In this document: one piece after another, positions 42,372 through 52,950 of the stretch | How the letters are laid out: the number at the start of each line of letters is the position of its first letter | How positions within the stretch are numbered: position 1 is the first letter of the stretch | From: Blepharisma stoltei | Taxonomy: Eukaryota; Ciliophora; Heterotrichea; Heterotrichida; Blepharismidae | Direction of reading: 5' to 3' | Assembly: GCA_914767885.1 (NCBI GenBank) | Contig: CAJZBQ010000051.1 | Coordinates: forward strand, 310,001 to 374,000 | DNA: 64,000 bases | Made by a program: the position numbers and the translations under genes | The notes under the pieces: model-generated | Database searches by the model: none | Seen by the model: the letters and a program-made list of their open reading frames with translations, nothing else | Told to the model about the DNA's origin: nothing

Positions 42372-43697
42372 TTAACCGAATAAATCAAAGCCAAAATCAT
42401 CAACTTCCTCCTGTGCTGGATTTTCAATTCTTACTTCTTCCAACCTATTTTCCTCTTCATTAGCATCTTCTTCGTTAGCATCAAATAAGTTTGCGAAAAA
42501 TACTTCTTCATGAGCTTCCTCATTTTCAGCAAGAATTTCATCCCCTTCTTCAGCAAACATATTTGGAACATAGAACACCTCAGGATTGTGATTATGTACA
42601 TGGTTAACTCTAGGTCGAGGTCTGTTAACTCTTTGAGGTGCAGCTTGTGGAGCTTGCTGTGGAACTTGCTGTGGAACTTGCTGCGGAACTTGAGCTGGCT
42701 CTGGCTGAACAAGATCTTCTCCTTCTTCTTTGAACCAGTCTGGATTAAAAGGCTCAATATCTACGTCGCCTTCTACACCTGGTCTTTTAATTAAATGCTT
42801 ATGTCTTGCATCATTATAATGTGGCCAGTGGTTGTAAGGAACATAAGGGTCAGGAATACCCTGAAGAGTATTGCAAGTATTTCCAAAAGGACCCTCAGTC
42901 TTATAGTGATTCCAGTGCAAATCTTCGCATAAAATCTTACCACACTGATAACAAAACGGAAATTGGCCTTGGCACATTGGAGATTCGCATGGAATAAAGT
43001 TGCAGCCATCAATTCTCTCAACAGGGACACCACAGCATGGGCACTGTTTCCATTCCATGCTGCCAAGCACATCTTGAAGCTCATTATCTTTTTCATGGTT
43101 TTCACATTCGACGCCAGGATGAACATCACCTTTGCATTTTAAGCAAAAAACTCTCTTGCAAGCATTACAAGCCCCATTAGGCACATTTTCAATAATGTGT
43201 GCAAAACCTACGCAGTCTGGCTTAACACACCAAACAGCCAAATTCTGGCTGACAAGGTCAAGACCGATTTTTCTTTGCTTAAATTTGTTGTATCGTGCAA
43301 TTTCTTCTTCTGCTAATAGTGACAAGACAAAATCTTCTTTTAAATCGATATTGCAGTCTGGGCATTTATTTTCCAAAACGGATGAATTTAGGTTATTTGT
43401 GATGATTGCAATGACACAAGCTTTGCAAAACTTGTGGGTGCATTCTAGTGTAAGTGGGTCTTGTTCTTCACAGTAGCAGACTCTGCATAGGTTTTCTATT
43501 GGGACGACTGGAACTGGAATTGGCTCTTGATGAGCCTTGACTTCAGTGAGGATTTCAGAAATCTCGGCCAAAAGCTTTGGAAGTTCTGCACTGAAACCTT
43601 TCTGTAACATTGGAAGCTGAAACTCAGCTTCGTTGAAATCTGAAAATTGTTCATAAACAAGATCGATTTTTGGTATGTAATTGCTATGCACTAACAT
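42372..43697 (-). CDS. RBR (RING-IBR-RING) E3 ubiquitin ligase
   Basis: 441 codons, ATG 43697, TAA 42372. RING1 about 69-115 (CRVCYCEEQDPLTLECTHKFCKACVIAII...KCPDC), IBR about 135-200 (CVKPDCVGFAHII...CKRVFCLKCKGDVHPGVECE), RING2 about 224-262 (CPCCGVPVERIDGCNFIPC), whose GCNFIPC carries the catalytic Cys position. Such ligases form a Cys-ubiquitin thioester before transfer. The C-terminal 140 residues are Gln/Pro and Glu rich with VPQQ repeats. No UGA or introns. Confidence 0.92.
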   Translation of the reverse strand: MLVHSNYIPKIDLVYEQFSDFNEAEFQLPMLQKGFSAELPKLLAEISEILTEVKAHQEPIPVPVVPIENLCRVCYCEEQDPLTLECTHKFCKACVIAIITNNLNSSVLENKCPDCNIDLKEDFVLSLLAEEEIARYNKFKQRKIGLDLVSQNLAVWCVKPDCVGFAHIIENVPNGACNACKRVFCLKCKGDVHPGVECENHEKDNELQDVLGSMEWKQCPCCGVPVERIDGCNFIPCESPMCQGQFPFCYQCGKILCEDLHWNHYKTEGPFGNTCNTLQGIPDPYVPYNHWPHYNDARHKHLIKRPGVEGDVDIEPFNPDWFKEEGEDLVQPEPAQVPQQVPQQVPQQAPQAAPQRVNRPRPRVNHVHNHNPEVFYVPNMFAEEGDEILAENEEAHEEVFFANLFDANEEDANEEENRLEEVRIENPAQEEVDDFGFDLFG

Positions 43698-44094
43698 ATT
43701 TCTGATACCATATTGACTACTATTAATTTTTTAAAACTGAACAGCCAATAAGATTTAAGATAGGAGACAAATTCTGATGAAGAAAATGGCAGCTTGGGAC
43801 CCTATGATTTCTGAATTTTTTTACGCGCTAAAACTGTTTCATTTCTAATAAAATTTTTCGAATATTATTATATTTTGCATTTGTTTTAGTATAGTCTATC
43901 ACTTTTGTACATTATAAATATTTAGAAATCTTATATGATTAAATTTATGGTTTTTTGTTGGATAATTTAAAATATAGTTAAAGCTTATCAAATAAGATAG
44001 AAATAATTTGTAGTTTTAATAATCTTATACAGAATGTTTCATATAGATTAAAAAGAAAGCTATCAAGGATATTATTGATTATCTATATAACTTC
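43698..44094. other. intergenic region
   Basis: AT-rich, nothing recognised. Confidence 0.4.
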
Positions 44095-44097
44095 TAA

Positions 44098-44471
44098 CTC
44101 CCCCCCCTCCGTGAGTGAACAAAAAATTTTTGTTCACTCACGGAGGGGGTTAATTTTTTTATTTTAAAAAAATTTATATATAAATTTTCTAAAAATTTTT
44201 TTTTTCGAAATTTAAAAAAATCCTAATTCGCAAAAATTGGAAAGCAAATATTAATTTAATTTATAGAATTTATGTTTTAAAAAGCAATTCGTTCAAAATT
44301 AAATAGAATTAGCTCTAGATTTCATCATCCTAATTATCATTTATATATCACAATTTTTTTCCATAAAAAATTTGTTCTATTAAAAAAATTTTTGTTCACT
44401 CACGGAGGGTGGGTTTTTGGGCAAAAAATAGGGATTTTTCTAATGGTTTTGTTCACTCACGGAGGGGGGAG
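44098..44471. mobile_element. family 1 MITE, intergenic
   Basis: Flanked by TAA (44095-44097, 44472-44474). CTCC-C run-TCCGTGAGTGAAC with the immediate reverse complement; right end has two CACTCACGGAGGG blocks and ends GGAG. Nearly full-length relative of 17154-17541. Confidence 0.92.
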
Positions 44472-44663
44472 TAAAAGATAAAAGAAAATTTAATAATAAA
44501 TGTGCAAAGCATTGAGTTTTAAATTTTGAAGTGATATTATAATTTCTGGTTCTAAATCTTCTAAAATTTACCCTATTATAAAATTAAACTTCATCATAAT
44601 TATTTTAATTTAAGTCTTATTTCATTAATTATCGATATATCGATTAGCAAGACAAATAATATA

Positions 44664-44901
44664 TATAGCCCAGGAGCGATTTTTGATCGCCCTGGGCTAT
44701 GATAAAGCTCAGAAACTCCCCGAGTTGGTTTTTTTTTCAACTCAAGTTGACAAACCAACTCGGGGATTTGGCAAATACCTTTTATGAGAGGCCCTTTGTC
44801 AGCACCCCGAGCTGGTTTGTCAACTTGAGTTGAAAAACCAATTCGGGAGTTCCTGAGCCTTATCATAGTCCAGGGCGATCAAAAATCGCTCCTGGGCTAT
44901 A
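44664..44901. mobile_element. fold-back element, about 100-bp palindromic arms
   Basis: Left arm 44664-44762 and right arm 44803-44901 are inverted copies (starting TATAGCCCAGGAGCGATTTT) with few mismatches around a central 40 bp. Each arm contains smaller palindromes (CCCAGG...CCTGGG; CAACTCAAGTTG). TA-rich flanks; no coding capacity. Could be a fold-back MITE or IES. Confidence 0.88.
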
Positions 44902-44985
44902 TCTGAGCTCAATATTATCAATCTTTTCTAGATTTTGCCGATTTAAAAGTTTTAAAATTTTATAATAAAGACATCAATATAATAT

Positions 44986-45366
44986 TTATTCAATATTTCT
45001 ACTTTTCCTCGATGCTGCACTTTGCGTTCGTTTCCCTTTAAGTCCTCTTCCAAGTTTTTCCGTTCTAATTAATTGTTCTCTTTTAGCTTTATCTTTGTCT
45101 CCCAGCTTATCCTCAATCTCTTCATCAATTCCTTCATCTGAGAGCTCCTCTTCTTCACGGGTTTGCATCTTAACCCTACAATTATTAGTATTCCCTCTTT
45201 CTAAAAATCCTTTTGAACTGCTGAGCTCAGGAATTGAATAAATCGCTTGCAAAACTGACACATTTCTTTGCGCGGTATCAGTGAGTTTCGAAATCAGGCT
45301 ACCTTCCTTTTCAAAGAGCCTGAAAACATCAGAAGTCTTCACCTGTCCATAAATTCTTTTATACAT
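44986..45366 (-). CDS. hypothetical 126-residue charged protein
   Basis: ATG 45366, TAA 44986. The N-terminus (MYKRIYGQVKTSDVFRLFEKEGSLISKLTDTAQRNVSVLQAIYSI) is helical; the rest is acidic then strongly basic (EEEELSDEGIDEEIEDKLGDKDKAKREQ...KGKRTQSAASRKS). No family recognised. Possibly a nuclear or RNA-binding protein from its charge pattern, which is only inference. Confidence 0.5.
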   Translation of the reverse strand: MYKRIYGQVKTSDVFRLFEKEGSLISKLTDTAQRNVSVLQAIYSIPELSSSKGFLERGNTNNCRVKMQTREEEELSDEGIDEEIEDKLGDKDKAKREQLIRTEKLGRGLKGKRTQSAASRKSRNIE

Positions 45367-45777
45367 TAAAACGATGGCGAACCAACCTCTTAAAACATAT
45401 AGATGGCATTATCGTTGGGAGAATCGGAAGCTTGTAAGAGGTAAGATGATTCTCGGGAATGTGCCTATAAGTTTTTTATGGAATCAAGGAGTGAAGTGTC
45501 AGATTAAACCAGTTTTTAACCGATTGGAGATAAAGCTAAAGCGGACCCAGCAGTGCTGATACCAGCGTTGCTTCCTGGGCTTTGAGTCTTCAGGTGGCCA
45601 GAAAATTTGATTTGTAAATTTTCTGGAAGCTAACCCCTTTTTGACTCTCGGGCAGAGAATTAAGCCCTCATCGTGAGAAACAAAAAAGTAGAAAGTGGTT
45701 TCCAGGCTGGCAAGCAAACAGTAGAGTAATAATGAACGAAAGTAGTGGCTCTTAGGCCTGCAGGGATCTCTCTATTA
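45367..45777. repeat. GC-richer noncoding block with a hairpin
   Basis: The spacer is less AT-rich than usual intergenic DNA. The hairpin CCAGAAAATTTGATTTGTAA... pairs with TTTTCTGG (about 45598-45626). A 61-codon frame at 45374-45559 has no family match. It may be another SINE-like insertion. Confidence 0.4.
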
Positions 45778-47043
45778 CTAATTAACTAACCCATAAATAG
45801 TTATCATCTTCTGCTTGATCTGCACCAGAGCTTCTATCAAATTATCATCGGTAACAGGTATATTAGCTTGCCCTTCTATTTTTACTCCTTCTACTAGGTC
45901 AAAAATATGTTCAACACCTGCTTTAACATTGGTTAGAATGCTCATTAGCCTTTGAAACTTGGCTTTATTTTTATCATATTTCCCTGATGCTTTATTTACA
46001 TCTTCTTCAAGATCATCAAAATGTTTTCTGCTTTCAGTTTCACTGACAGCTGAATACTTTAAAGAGTCAACAAGCTTTTTAAGCTCTTGTTTTTGCTTGC
46101 TTAAATGTTCCAGTTTCTTCTGGTGCTCACTTCTTAAGCTTTCAAGGTTCGCTGCAGTGTCTTCTTGGGTCATGAATTTTTGGATGACTTCGTTCACGTC
46201 AGTGACTCCAGTTGATTCTTTTATCCTTCTAAAAGCATCTTCATAGTCTTTAATTTTTTGCTTTTCTTCACGAGCTTGCTGATGGTGAAATGCCTCGTTG
46301 GCGATTCCTGCTGAAAGCCTACTCATGAACCCTTTAGATTCCTGCTCATCTTTTCCAGCTTTCTTGCGCTCTGCGATTTCTAGCTTTTGCGTCATTTCAA
46401 TTCTTTGAGTGACTTCGTCTTTTTTTTCTTCAACGTTTTTTTCTCTTGTCATTCTTTCAACAGTTATTTGGGCTTCAAATCTGCAAAGCTCAGCTTCTGA
46501 AGTTTCTTTGGCGTGGTCTGCATCATGGCTTAGCAGTAAAAGCTCTTCAAAATCGTGCTCTTTTCCTTTTAGTGATCTTTCAATAGCTGCCAGCTGATTG
46601 TCATAAGCAACTCTTTCTTCTTTTAGTTGTTTAACGATTTGCTCATAGGTTTTTCTGATACTTTGGGCTTCATTGTATTTTATCATTGCTTTGTCTAAGC
46701 GGTTTTCTAAAATTCTGATTTGCCTCATTTGAGGGGCATCTTCATTTAGCATATTTCCTTTTTGGTCAGAGTTCATTTCTTTAAGCTTATCTTGTAGGAT
46801 TTTAAGTTGGCTTTCTTTATCAGTTCCAAATCCTTTAAGCTGATCAAGCCTTCGTCGCATTTTTATGCCTTCAACAGTTTCATCTGACTGAAGTAAAGTT
46901 CCAGCAGATGTGGGCTGCTTTGCTGAAGCTTTAAGCTGAGCACGGAGTTCTTTATGCTCTTTTTGAAGCTGAATGATAGTTTCTTCATTTTGTTTTCGAG
47001 TCAAATTGAGATTTTCTATTGCTTTTTTGCGCTCGGCTTCCAA
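45778..47043 (-). CDS. long coiled-coil protein, N-terminus unresolved
   Basis: Open from about 47110 to TAG at 45778; the region to 47043 has no ATG in frame but reads plausibly (QFIQKWKFVKFFDGNGLSYLEAERKKA, one TGA as Trp), so a missing upstream exon, an intron or an IES is likely. At least 421 residues are heptad-rich, with KQNEETIIQLQKEHKELRAQLKA, MRQIRILENRLDKAMIKYNEAQ, HQKKLEHLSKQKQELKKLVDSLKYS and a conserved-looking C-terminus. Resembles axonemal or cytoskeletal coiled-coil proteins (outer-dynein-arm docking-complex style), but that is inference. Confidence 0.65.
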   Translation of the reverse strand: MEAERKKAIENLNLTRKQNEETIIQLQKEHKELRAQLKASAKQPTSAGTLLQSDETVEGIKMRRRLDQLKGFGTDKESQLKILQDKLKEMNSDQKGNMLNEDAPQMRQIRILENRLDKAMIKYNEAQSIRKTYEQIVKQLKEERVAYDNQLAAIERSLKGKEHDFEELLLLSHDADHAKETSEAELCRFEAQITVERMTREKNVEEKKDEVTQRIEMTQKLEIAERKKAGKDEQESKGFMSRLSAGIANEAFHHQQAREEKQKIKDYEDAFRRIKESTGVTDVNEVIQKFMTQEDTAANLESLRSEHQKKLEHLSKQKQELKKLVDSLKYSAVSETESRKHFDDLEEDVNKASGKYDKNKAKFQRLMSILTNVKAGVEHIFDLVEGVKIEGQANIPVTDDNLIEALVQIKQKMITIYGLVN

Positions 47044-47269
47044 GTAACTTAGTCCGTTCCCATCAAAGAATTTGACAAATTTTCATTTTTGGATAAATTG
47101 ATCCTCTTTTAATTAAAACTTTTCTAATTTTTTATATGCAAAATAATTATTTTTATGTAAATAGCTTTGCTCTAATTTGACTATAAATTACTCTATGTTT
47201 AATATAAGGAAATAGAAAAAAAGTTAGCAATTGAAATTGATAAAATTTATATAAATATTTTACTTACTA

Positions 47270-47608
47270 CTCCCCCCCCCCCCTCCGTGAGCGAACAAAA
47301 CCATTAGAAAAATCGCCCATTTTTTGACCAAAAACCCACCCTCCGTGAGTGAACAAAATTTTTTTTAATAGAAAAAATTTTAATGGAAAAAATTTTGATA
47401 TATAAGTGATAATTAGTATAATGAAATCTAGAGCTAATTCTGTTTAATTTTAAACAAATTGCGTTTTTAAAACATAAATTTTGCAAATTAAATTAATATT
47501 TGCTTCCCAATTTTTGCAAATTAGGATTTTTTTAAATTTCGAAAAAAATATTTTTTATAAAAATTTATATATAAATTTTTTTGTTCGCTCACGGAGGGGG
47601 GGGGGGAG
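47270..47608. mobile_element. family 1 MITE, reverse orientation
   Basis: CTCC-C run-CTCCGTGAGCGAAC at the left is followed by AAACCATTAGAAAAATCGCCC, the reversed right-end arrangement of the 17154 copy. The right end is GTTCGCTCACGGAGG-G run-GGAG then TTA (47609-47611); the left flank is CTA. The subterminal hairpin partner at the right is reduced. Confidence 0.88.
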
Positions 47609-47689
47609 TTAAAATATTTTGTTTTGCTAAAGAAAAAGATTTTTGTTCGAATTAAATGAAAATTTAAAAATTAAATTAAATTGTTAAAT

Positions 47690-48120
47690 TAGCCATAAGC
47701 GGGAAACCCACTAGCCTTTGCACCATCTCAGCTCCAGAAATAACAGCTCTATAGACTTCTAAGCTCACATGAGGAAAAGGAAGGACACTATTTTAGATTT
47801 CCGACCTGAACCACCTTTCCAAGGGATCAGCTTCCTTGGGCAGAGCCACCATCTGTAGAGTGCCCCTATTGCCCCAACAGAGAAGGCTATGTGGTAGGCA
47901 AAGGCTATGTGGTAGGCAAAAGGCTATGTGGTAGGCAAAGCCTATCAAGCCCATCTGGCAGGGGACAGGAAAATCTCCCTGTAGAAAAAAAAACACTCTG
48001 TTTCTGCAGGCTTCACTTTGAGATGGCCTACTTCCCCCACGAAGAGCATCTTTCTCCACCTATCGCGCCGGTCTACCGCTCTATCAGGAGGTGTCGCCTC
48101 TGAGTCTTATTTCTGCCAAT
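47690..48120. repeat. GC-richer noncoding block with triple 19-bp repeat
   Basis: Contains three near-identical units AAGGCTATGTGGTAGGCAAA at about 47883-47940. Composition differs from neighbouring AT-rich DNA. No start-to-stop gene is convincing on either strand, and no flanking duplication was found. Confidence 0.5.
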
Positions 48121-48350
48121 GCCATTATTTATTTCTTAAATTTAATGAGGGGGTTACTCTTTTTTGCAATTCTTCGAGCTCATCTTCTGGAGCTCCTGAT
48201 TTTTCGTTTCTTGAAGGGGATCGATCCATTAAAGTATTTATATTAGAGTTTCATAAAGTTTAAATTCTTTTATTAACTAAATACTCTTAATATTTAATAA
48301 AATGCTATTAAATTACTAATAAGCATTGATAAATCATATTAATGCCTTAT

Positions 48351-50063
48351 TTAAACTCTATTTTCAAGCCCTTCCACATTTGTCGATGTTATAAGAATAG
48401 AAGCATCTTCAATATCATTAGGTTCTATATAAAAATTACTATCAAAAATCATGCAAAAGGCTTCAAAATTGATTGGTTCATTTTCGCTTAGCCCGAGGTC
48501 ACAAAACATATTTTTGATATCTTTATCAGTAAGCTTCCACCCAGCCCTACTCATGGCTACTTTCAGCTTTTCTTTTGTAATCGCTCCTTCATCATGAATA
48601 TCAAAACTTTTAAACGCTAGTCACAAAGCATCCTTATTTTGAAGGAGTTTTTTGTCCATCGTCGCAGCAAGGAAATCCGAGTAATTTAGCATCCCTGCTT
48701 CAGTCTGATCCAACCCCTTAATCAGATCTACATAAAGTTTACCCTCAACGTCCTCATCACTCAAATTAATCCCAACTTTTTTCAACCCTGCTTGCAAATC
48801 ATTAGCTGTAATACGTCCTGTGTGCTGTGTGTCAAGCTCTCTAAAAATCTCATTCAATTCTTCAATTTCATTGATTTTTAAATAACGAATACAGACATGC
48901 ATTGTTTCTCGTATCAGCTGGTTTGCTTTGTTCCTTTGCCTTAAGCGCTGCATCACCTTTCGATGTATTTTTTGAGTTGTATGGCTAGTCCTCAGTTCAA
49001 ATCACGAATGGTTAAGGGCTTCTTTTGAAGTGATTCTCAGTCTTGTCCTTGGCTCCAGCAGCCTTTTCAAAAGATCTTTGGCTTCACTTGAAAGCGTATC
49101 CCAATCTTCTCCTTCATGAGGGTACTTACAGCTTGCAATTTTTTTATAAATAGACGCATCTGAGTTTCCTTCAAAAGGAGCTCTTCCTAACAGCAGCATA
49201 TACATGATAACCCCAATGCTCCATTCGTCGCACTCAGCTCCGTACTTATCATTCAAAACTTCAGGTGCCACATAGTAGGTACTCCCAACAATAGTGTTCT
49301 GCCCAGCTTTATCACTCTCTAGCTTTTTGGCAAGGCCAAAGTCTATAATCTTGATTTCAGCGTCTTCACTTTTGGAGCTCAGCATGATATTTTCAGGCTT
49401 CAAATCTCTATGAATTATATTAAGACTATGCAGATGGCTAATTGCGCTCATTATGCAATAAATAATTTTCGCTGCATCTGCTTCTTTATACCTATGCCTC
49501 TTCATCAGCTGCTCAAACAGCTCTCCTCCTGCACAATGCTCCATAACCATATAGATATACTTGTCATCTTCATAGACTTCGTATAATTTTACTATATTTG
49601 GGTGGTTAACTGTCATTAGTAAAGAAAGCTCTCTCTGCAAAAGATGATTTTGGTGGAAAATCGTGCGCTTTTCAATGCACTTTATAGCATACTCTTGCGA
49701 ATCTTTAGTGTCTTTTCTTACAGCTCTGTTAACGGACCCAAAATGCCCTGTACCTAGTATTCTAATTTCCCATGGATGGCGCTATTTTGACCTTGATTTT
49801 CCCACTGGAAAAATTTTTTGGTTTGACCAACCATATGGTACTTGTCGAACCAAAAAATTTCCCAGTGGGAAAATCAAGGCCAAAACAGCGCCATCCACGG
49901 AAATTGCAATAACTCTTGAATGTCATAGAATTTATGAATGTCTAAAATTAGGGTTACTCTCGTTAATTATTTTGATGCCAGCTTCTTCGCCAACTGTTTT
50001 CTTGCTAGGCAAGGTCTTTCTGATTGGTTTCTTTTTTTTATCTTCTGAAATGCAGCATCCCAT
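48351..50063 (-). CDS. calcium-dependent protein kinase (CDPK) with a 16-nt intron and fold-back insertion
   Basis: ATG 50063 (MGCCISEDKKKK: myristoyl/palmitoyl signal) to TAA 48351. Removing the intron (49942-49957) and a 125-bp palindromic insertion leaves 523 codons, with TGA as Trp at LNHSWFEL and DALWLAF. Kinase: LGTGHFGSVNRAV, AIKCIEK lysine, IIHRDLKPEN, DFGLAKK, GSTYYVAPE. C-terminal calmodulin-like region has EF-type helices (RELDTQHTGRITANDL, KSFDIHDEGAITKEKL) with several loops missing Asp ligands, so Ca2+ binding may be weak or partial. Family acts as a Ca2+ sensor-effector. Confidence 0.9.
49773..49897. mobile_element. 125-bp fold-back insertion in the CDPK gene
   Basis: Two arms of about 58 bp (GGATGGCGCTRTTTTGRCCTTG and complement) form a nearly perfect hairpin. 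Direct repeat CC(A/G)TGG in the minus-strand sense lies at 49770-49775 and 49895-49900. Removing 125 bp joins QFPW to EIRILGTGHFGSV in frame. The boundary lacks TA and the exact cut could shift within the repeat. Confidence 0.82.
49942..49957 (-). other. 16-nt intron
   Basis: Minus-strand GTAACCCTAATTTTAG. Splicing yields KIINENIHKFYDIQELLQFPWEIRILGTG instead of an early TAA. Confidence 0.85.
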
Positions 50064-50092
50064 TTTAGTATAAAGCTAGTTATTCTAATAAA

Positions 50093-52950
50093 TTACTCAG
50101 GCACGAAATTAGGGTTTTTCTTTAAAATGATGAAGTTTTCTAACACCTCTGCATAAGGGATGTACTCTTCGGTGGCTAGTTCTGCACGCTCACCATATGC
50201 AAGGAGGACAGGAGTTGTGTGTGTCTGGAAACCTGTAATTGTGCGGGGGTTTCCGGCCTGTCCTACAGTATCAACAGCTTGGCCGACTCGAACTTGGACT
50301 GAAAGAGGCTGGAGGTTTTCATCAAGGGTTACCAGCATTCTTGGGTAAATTGCGCAGGCTAAGTAAAAGAGAAGATATTGCCCATGACCCTGGATTAGCT
50401 GATCTGTGTTTAACATTGTGTGGAGGACTGTCAAAATTCCTCCTAACGCAACTGGAGATAATAAATATCTTTCAGAATGATAAGGATCGAGCGTCATAAG
50501 TCCTTTCCCCATATGTAAAAGCCCTTGAGCAATTCTAACCATGAAAAGCTGGTTATCTTCATTAGCATAAAACCCTGCAAGCTGTCTCAAAGTTCCTGCA
50601 AGTCTTGAATTATTTGTCCCAGCCCCGACCATTCCAATTGCAAATATTGCAGCTTGAGCCACTTGGGAGTCTACGTCGTGTGAAAGTTTTACAAGAAGAT
50701 CAATAACGTTGACCTTAGGGTTGCTAATGCACAATAGAGCAATAGCCAAAGGAGTGGCACGTCTGATATTTAAATCCCCATATTGTAGCAAGTGGTCAAA
50801 TGACCGGAGAGCCATTTCTATACCTACATTTTCTCCCATTGCTATAAGGGAAAACCCAAGGACAGCTACCATTTGATGCATCCATTCTTTTTCATCTAGA
50901 TGTTCGGCACAAACTTGCAGCATTTCTTGGACCTTAAGGACGTTTCCTGAGCCAGCATAGGCACAGCTTTCAGCAGTCAATAGTGCGTATTTTTTCATAG
51001 GAGCAGGAACGAATTCTTCTATGATTGATAAAGTTGTTTGAATCCTATCTTGCTGTCCTAAGAACACTAATCCTATACCTAAAGCAAAGAAGCGGGCGTA
51101 AGGACTTGACAGCTCAGTTTCACTTCTTTCCATAAGGGTTTGCAAAATGACTTGGGCGACGTCATCGTTGCAAGTCCCAGCAAATACTAGGCCAAGACCT
51201 AAAGCTGCAAGAGCTGAGGACTCTAAAGACACCGAAGTATCAATTACAAGTGGGCTTAGCACTTCTAACACATCTTCTCTTCCTGATCCAGCATATGCCA
51301 TTGACAGCCCAGCTATAATTCCTACTCTAAGCTTATCGTTTGCAGCATCTAAGCCTTCAGTCAGCAAAGCAAATGCTGGGTCGCATTCATTTTTGATCCC
51401 TGCATTTACCATGCCAAAAGCCATGAGCGCTCCAGACCTAATAAAATCATCTCTTGAGTACTGATACTTATCAATTCTGGTCATTCCTTCATCCACATTC
51501 CACAATAAAATAAGTCCTAAAGACGCAGCTGCAGTCATGAGACCCCATTCTTTGTGTCTAAAAACCCATTTTTTTTCTTCGTTAAAAACAAGGGCATCAT
51601 TACAATACCCAGCATTGACAAAGGCATTCACAATTGTCGATGCCAAATTCTGTTTGTGGGAGTCAAGCTGGCCTCCTTGAGCTCCTCTTCCTCTTTCTTC
51701 TAACTTCCCCTCTGCTATCAAATAAAAGTTTTTGTTCGCTCATTAAAGAAGATTAATTGTTTTTTATTGGTATATAGATTTTATAATAAAATTTTGTTTT
51801 TGAAATTTAAAATACCCCAAATTTGCAAAAATTGGAAAGTAAAATTAATTTTATTTTGTAAAATATTTTTAAAATGCAAGCTGTTCAAAATTTAACAGAA
51901 TTAGAGATTTCATTATACTATTTATCACTTAATCAAATATTTTGTCATTACAACTTTTTAATTCACTTCAATGGTTTTTTTTGCTCGCTCACGAAGGGAA
52001 GGGAGCAAGTGGGATTTATAAATATCTTCAGGGATTTTAGGCTCTAGGACTTCAAGATCAGTGGCTAACTTAATAAACGCTTCATTCATAAACTCATTTG
52101 AAATAATTTTTGTTAAATCGTCGTCTTCTATCTGATAGTTCACCCTTTGTCTGGCCAGCTGATAACACATTTGTTTCTTTGCAATGGGATCTGTGCAAGA
52201 CTCCATTGCTTCATTTATTACTTCTGGTCTGTTTATTTTCAAAGCAATTCTTAATGCTTCAGGGAATTTCCCAGCTTTTATATAGCACTTAAAGCAGACG
52301 TAAAGGGTTTTGTACATTTCATCAGGATCAGCTGCATAGAGAGCCATACCTTGGTTGTACTGACAAATTCGCTTATAGTTGTCTATTTCTATATATTCTG
52401 GTAGCTTTTCAAGGCAGTCAACTTCAGATAAAAGGTCAATTGCTTCAAACTCAGAACTATGCTTTACTAAGAACGGGACAATGATATCGACGATCCTTAA
52501 TAAATCTGCTCTGTCCTTTTCTTGGCTCATTCTTGATAAATATTCATCTCTGATCTCCCCACACAAATTCCTGACATATTCTTGACCCCATTTAGTGGCG
52601 GCATCTTGATTGCCCTGAAGAAGGAATTGGAGACTTTCTTTTTCATCTGGGGCACTCATAGTGACTGCAAGAATGGAAAGGAAGTTGGCAAGGTCTTTTT
52701 TGAAAGGAGAATTGGATAAGCTGGAATAGAAAGTTTTTATAGAAGAATAATGCGGTTTCAGGAATTTCAAAGGCTTTGGAATTGATGTCATAGAAGTTGT
52801 TGCGCTCTGGACTTCTGTTTCGAGAGCTTTTAGTGAAGATTCTGCTGATGAAAGGTCCTGGAGTTTTTGAACAAGCAAATCAAGCTTGTCTTTTAGTGCT
52901 TGGTCCTCTTCTGAGAGATCAGAAGTGATTTTATCTTTTGAGTCAGCCAT
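50093..52950 (-). CDS. RPN1: 26S proteasome regulatory subunit RPN1 (PSMD2), interrupted by an IES
   Basis: ATG 52950, TAA 50093. Removing 305 bp leaves exactly 850 codons. N-terminal half includes KPLKFLKPHYSSIK and DLEVLEPKIPEDIYKSHL; the junction gives KSHLEERGRGAQGGQLDSHKQNLASTIVNAFVNAGYCND, the conserved RPN1 linker. C-terminal half holds the proteasome/cyclosome repeats (HKEWGLMTAAASLGLILLWNVDEGMTRIDKYQYSRDDFIRSGALMAFGMVNAG, FALGIGLVFLGQQ, ALLTAESCAYAGSGNVLKVQEML) and the YLLFYLACAIYPRML tail. RPN1 is the base scaffold that docks ubiquitin receptors and shuttle factors. The Met of the C-terminal open frame lies in the insertion, so it is not a separate gene. Confidence 0.94.
51704..52005. 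mobile_element. family 1-related IES in RPN1
   Basis: Flanked by TAA (51701-51703) and CAA (52006-52008). Right end GCTCGCTCACGAAGGGAAGGGAG; left end CTTCCCCTCTGC and a nearby TTGTTCGCTCATTAAAGAAG block. The core shares family 1 vocabulary (TAACAGAATTAGAGATTTCATTATACT). Degenerate termini, but excision restores the Leu codon TTA and frame. Confidence 0.88.

Noticed and set aside
45374-45559. 61-codon plus-strand ORF
   Set aside because: No recognisable domain, lies in a GC-richer noncoding block with a hairpin; could not be supported.
49916-49957. 18-bp tandem duplication with TAA (GACATTCA repeat) as the cause of the CDPK frame break
   Set aside because: A 16-nt GT...AG intron explains the break and leads to a CDPK-typical N-terminus.
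51704-51721. Separate gene starting at 51721 for the C-terminal half of RPN1
   Set aside because: The apparent Met lies inside the insertion; excision joins both halves in frame at the conserved RPN1 linker.
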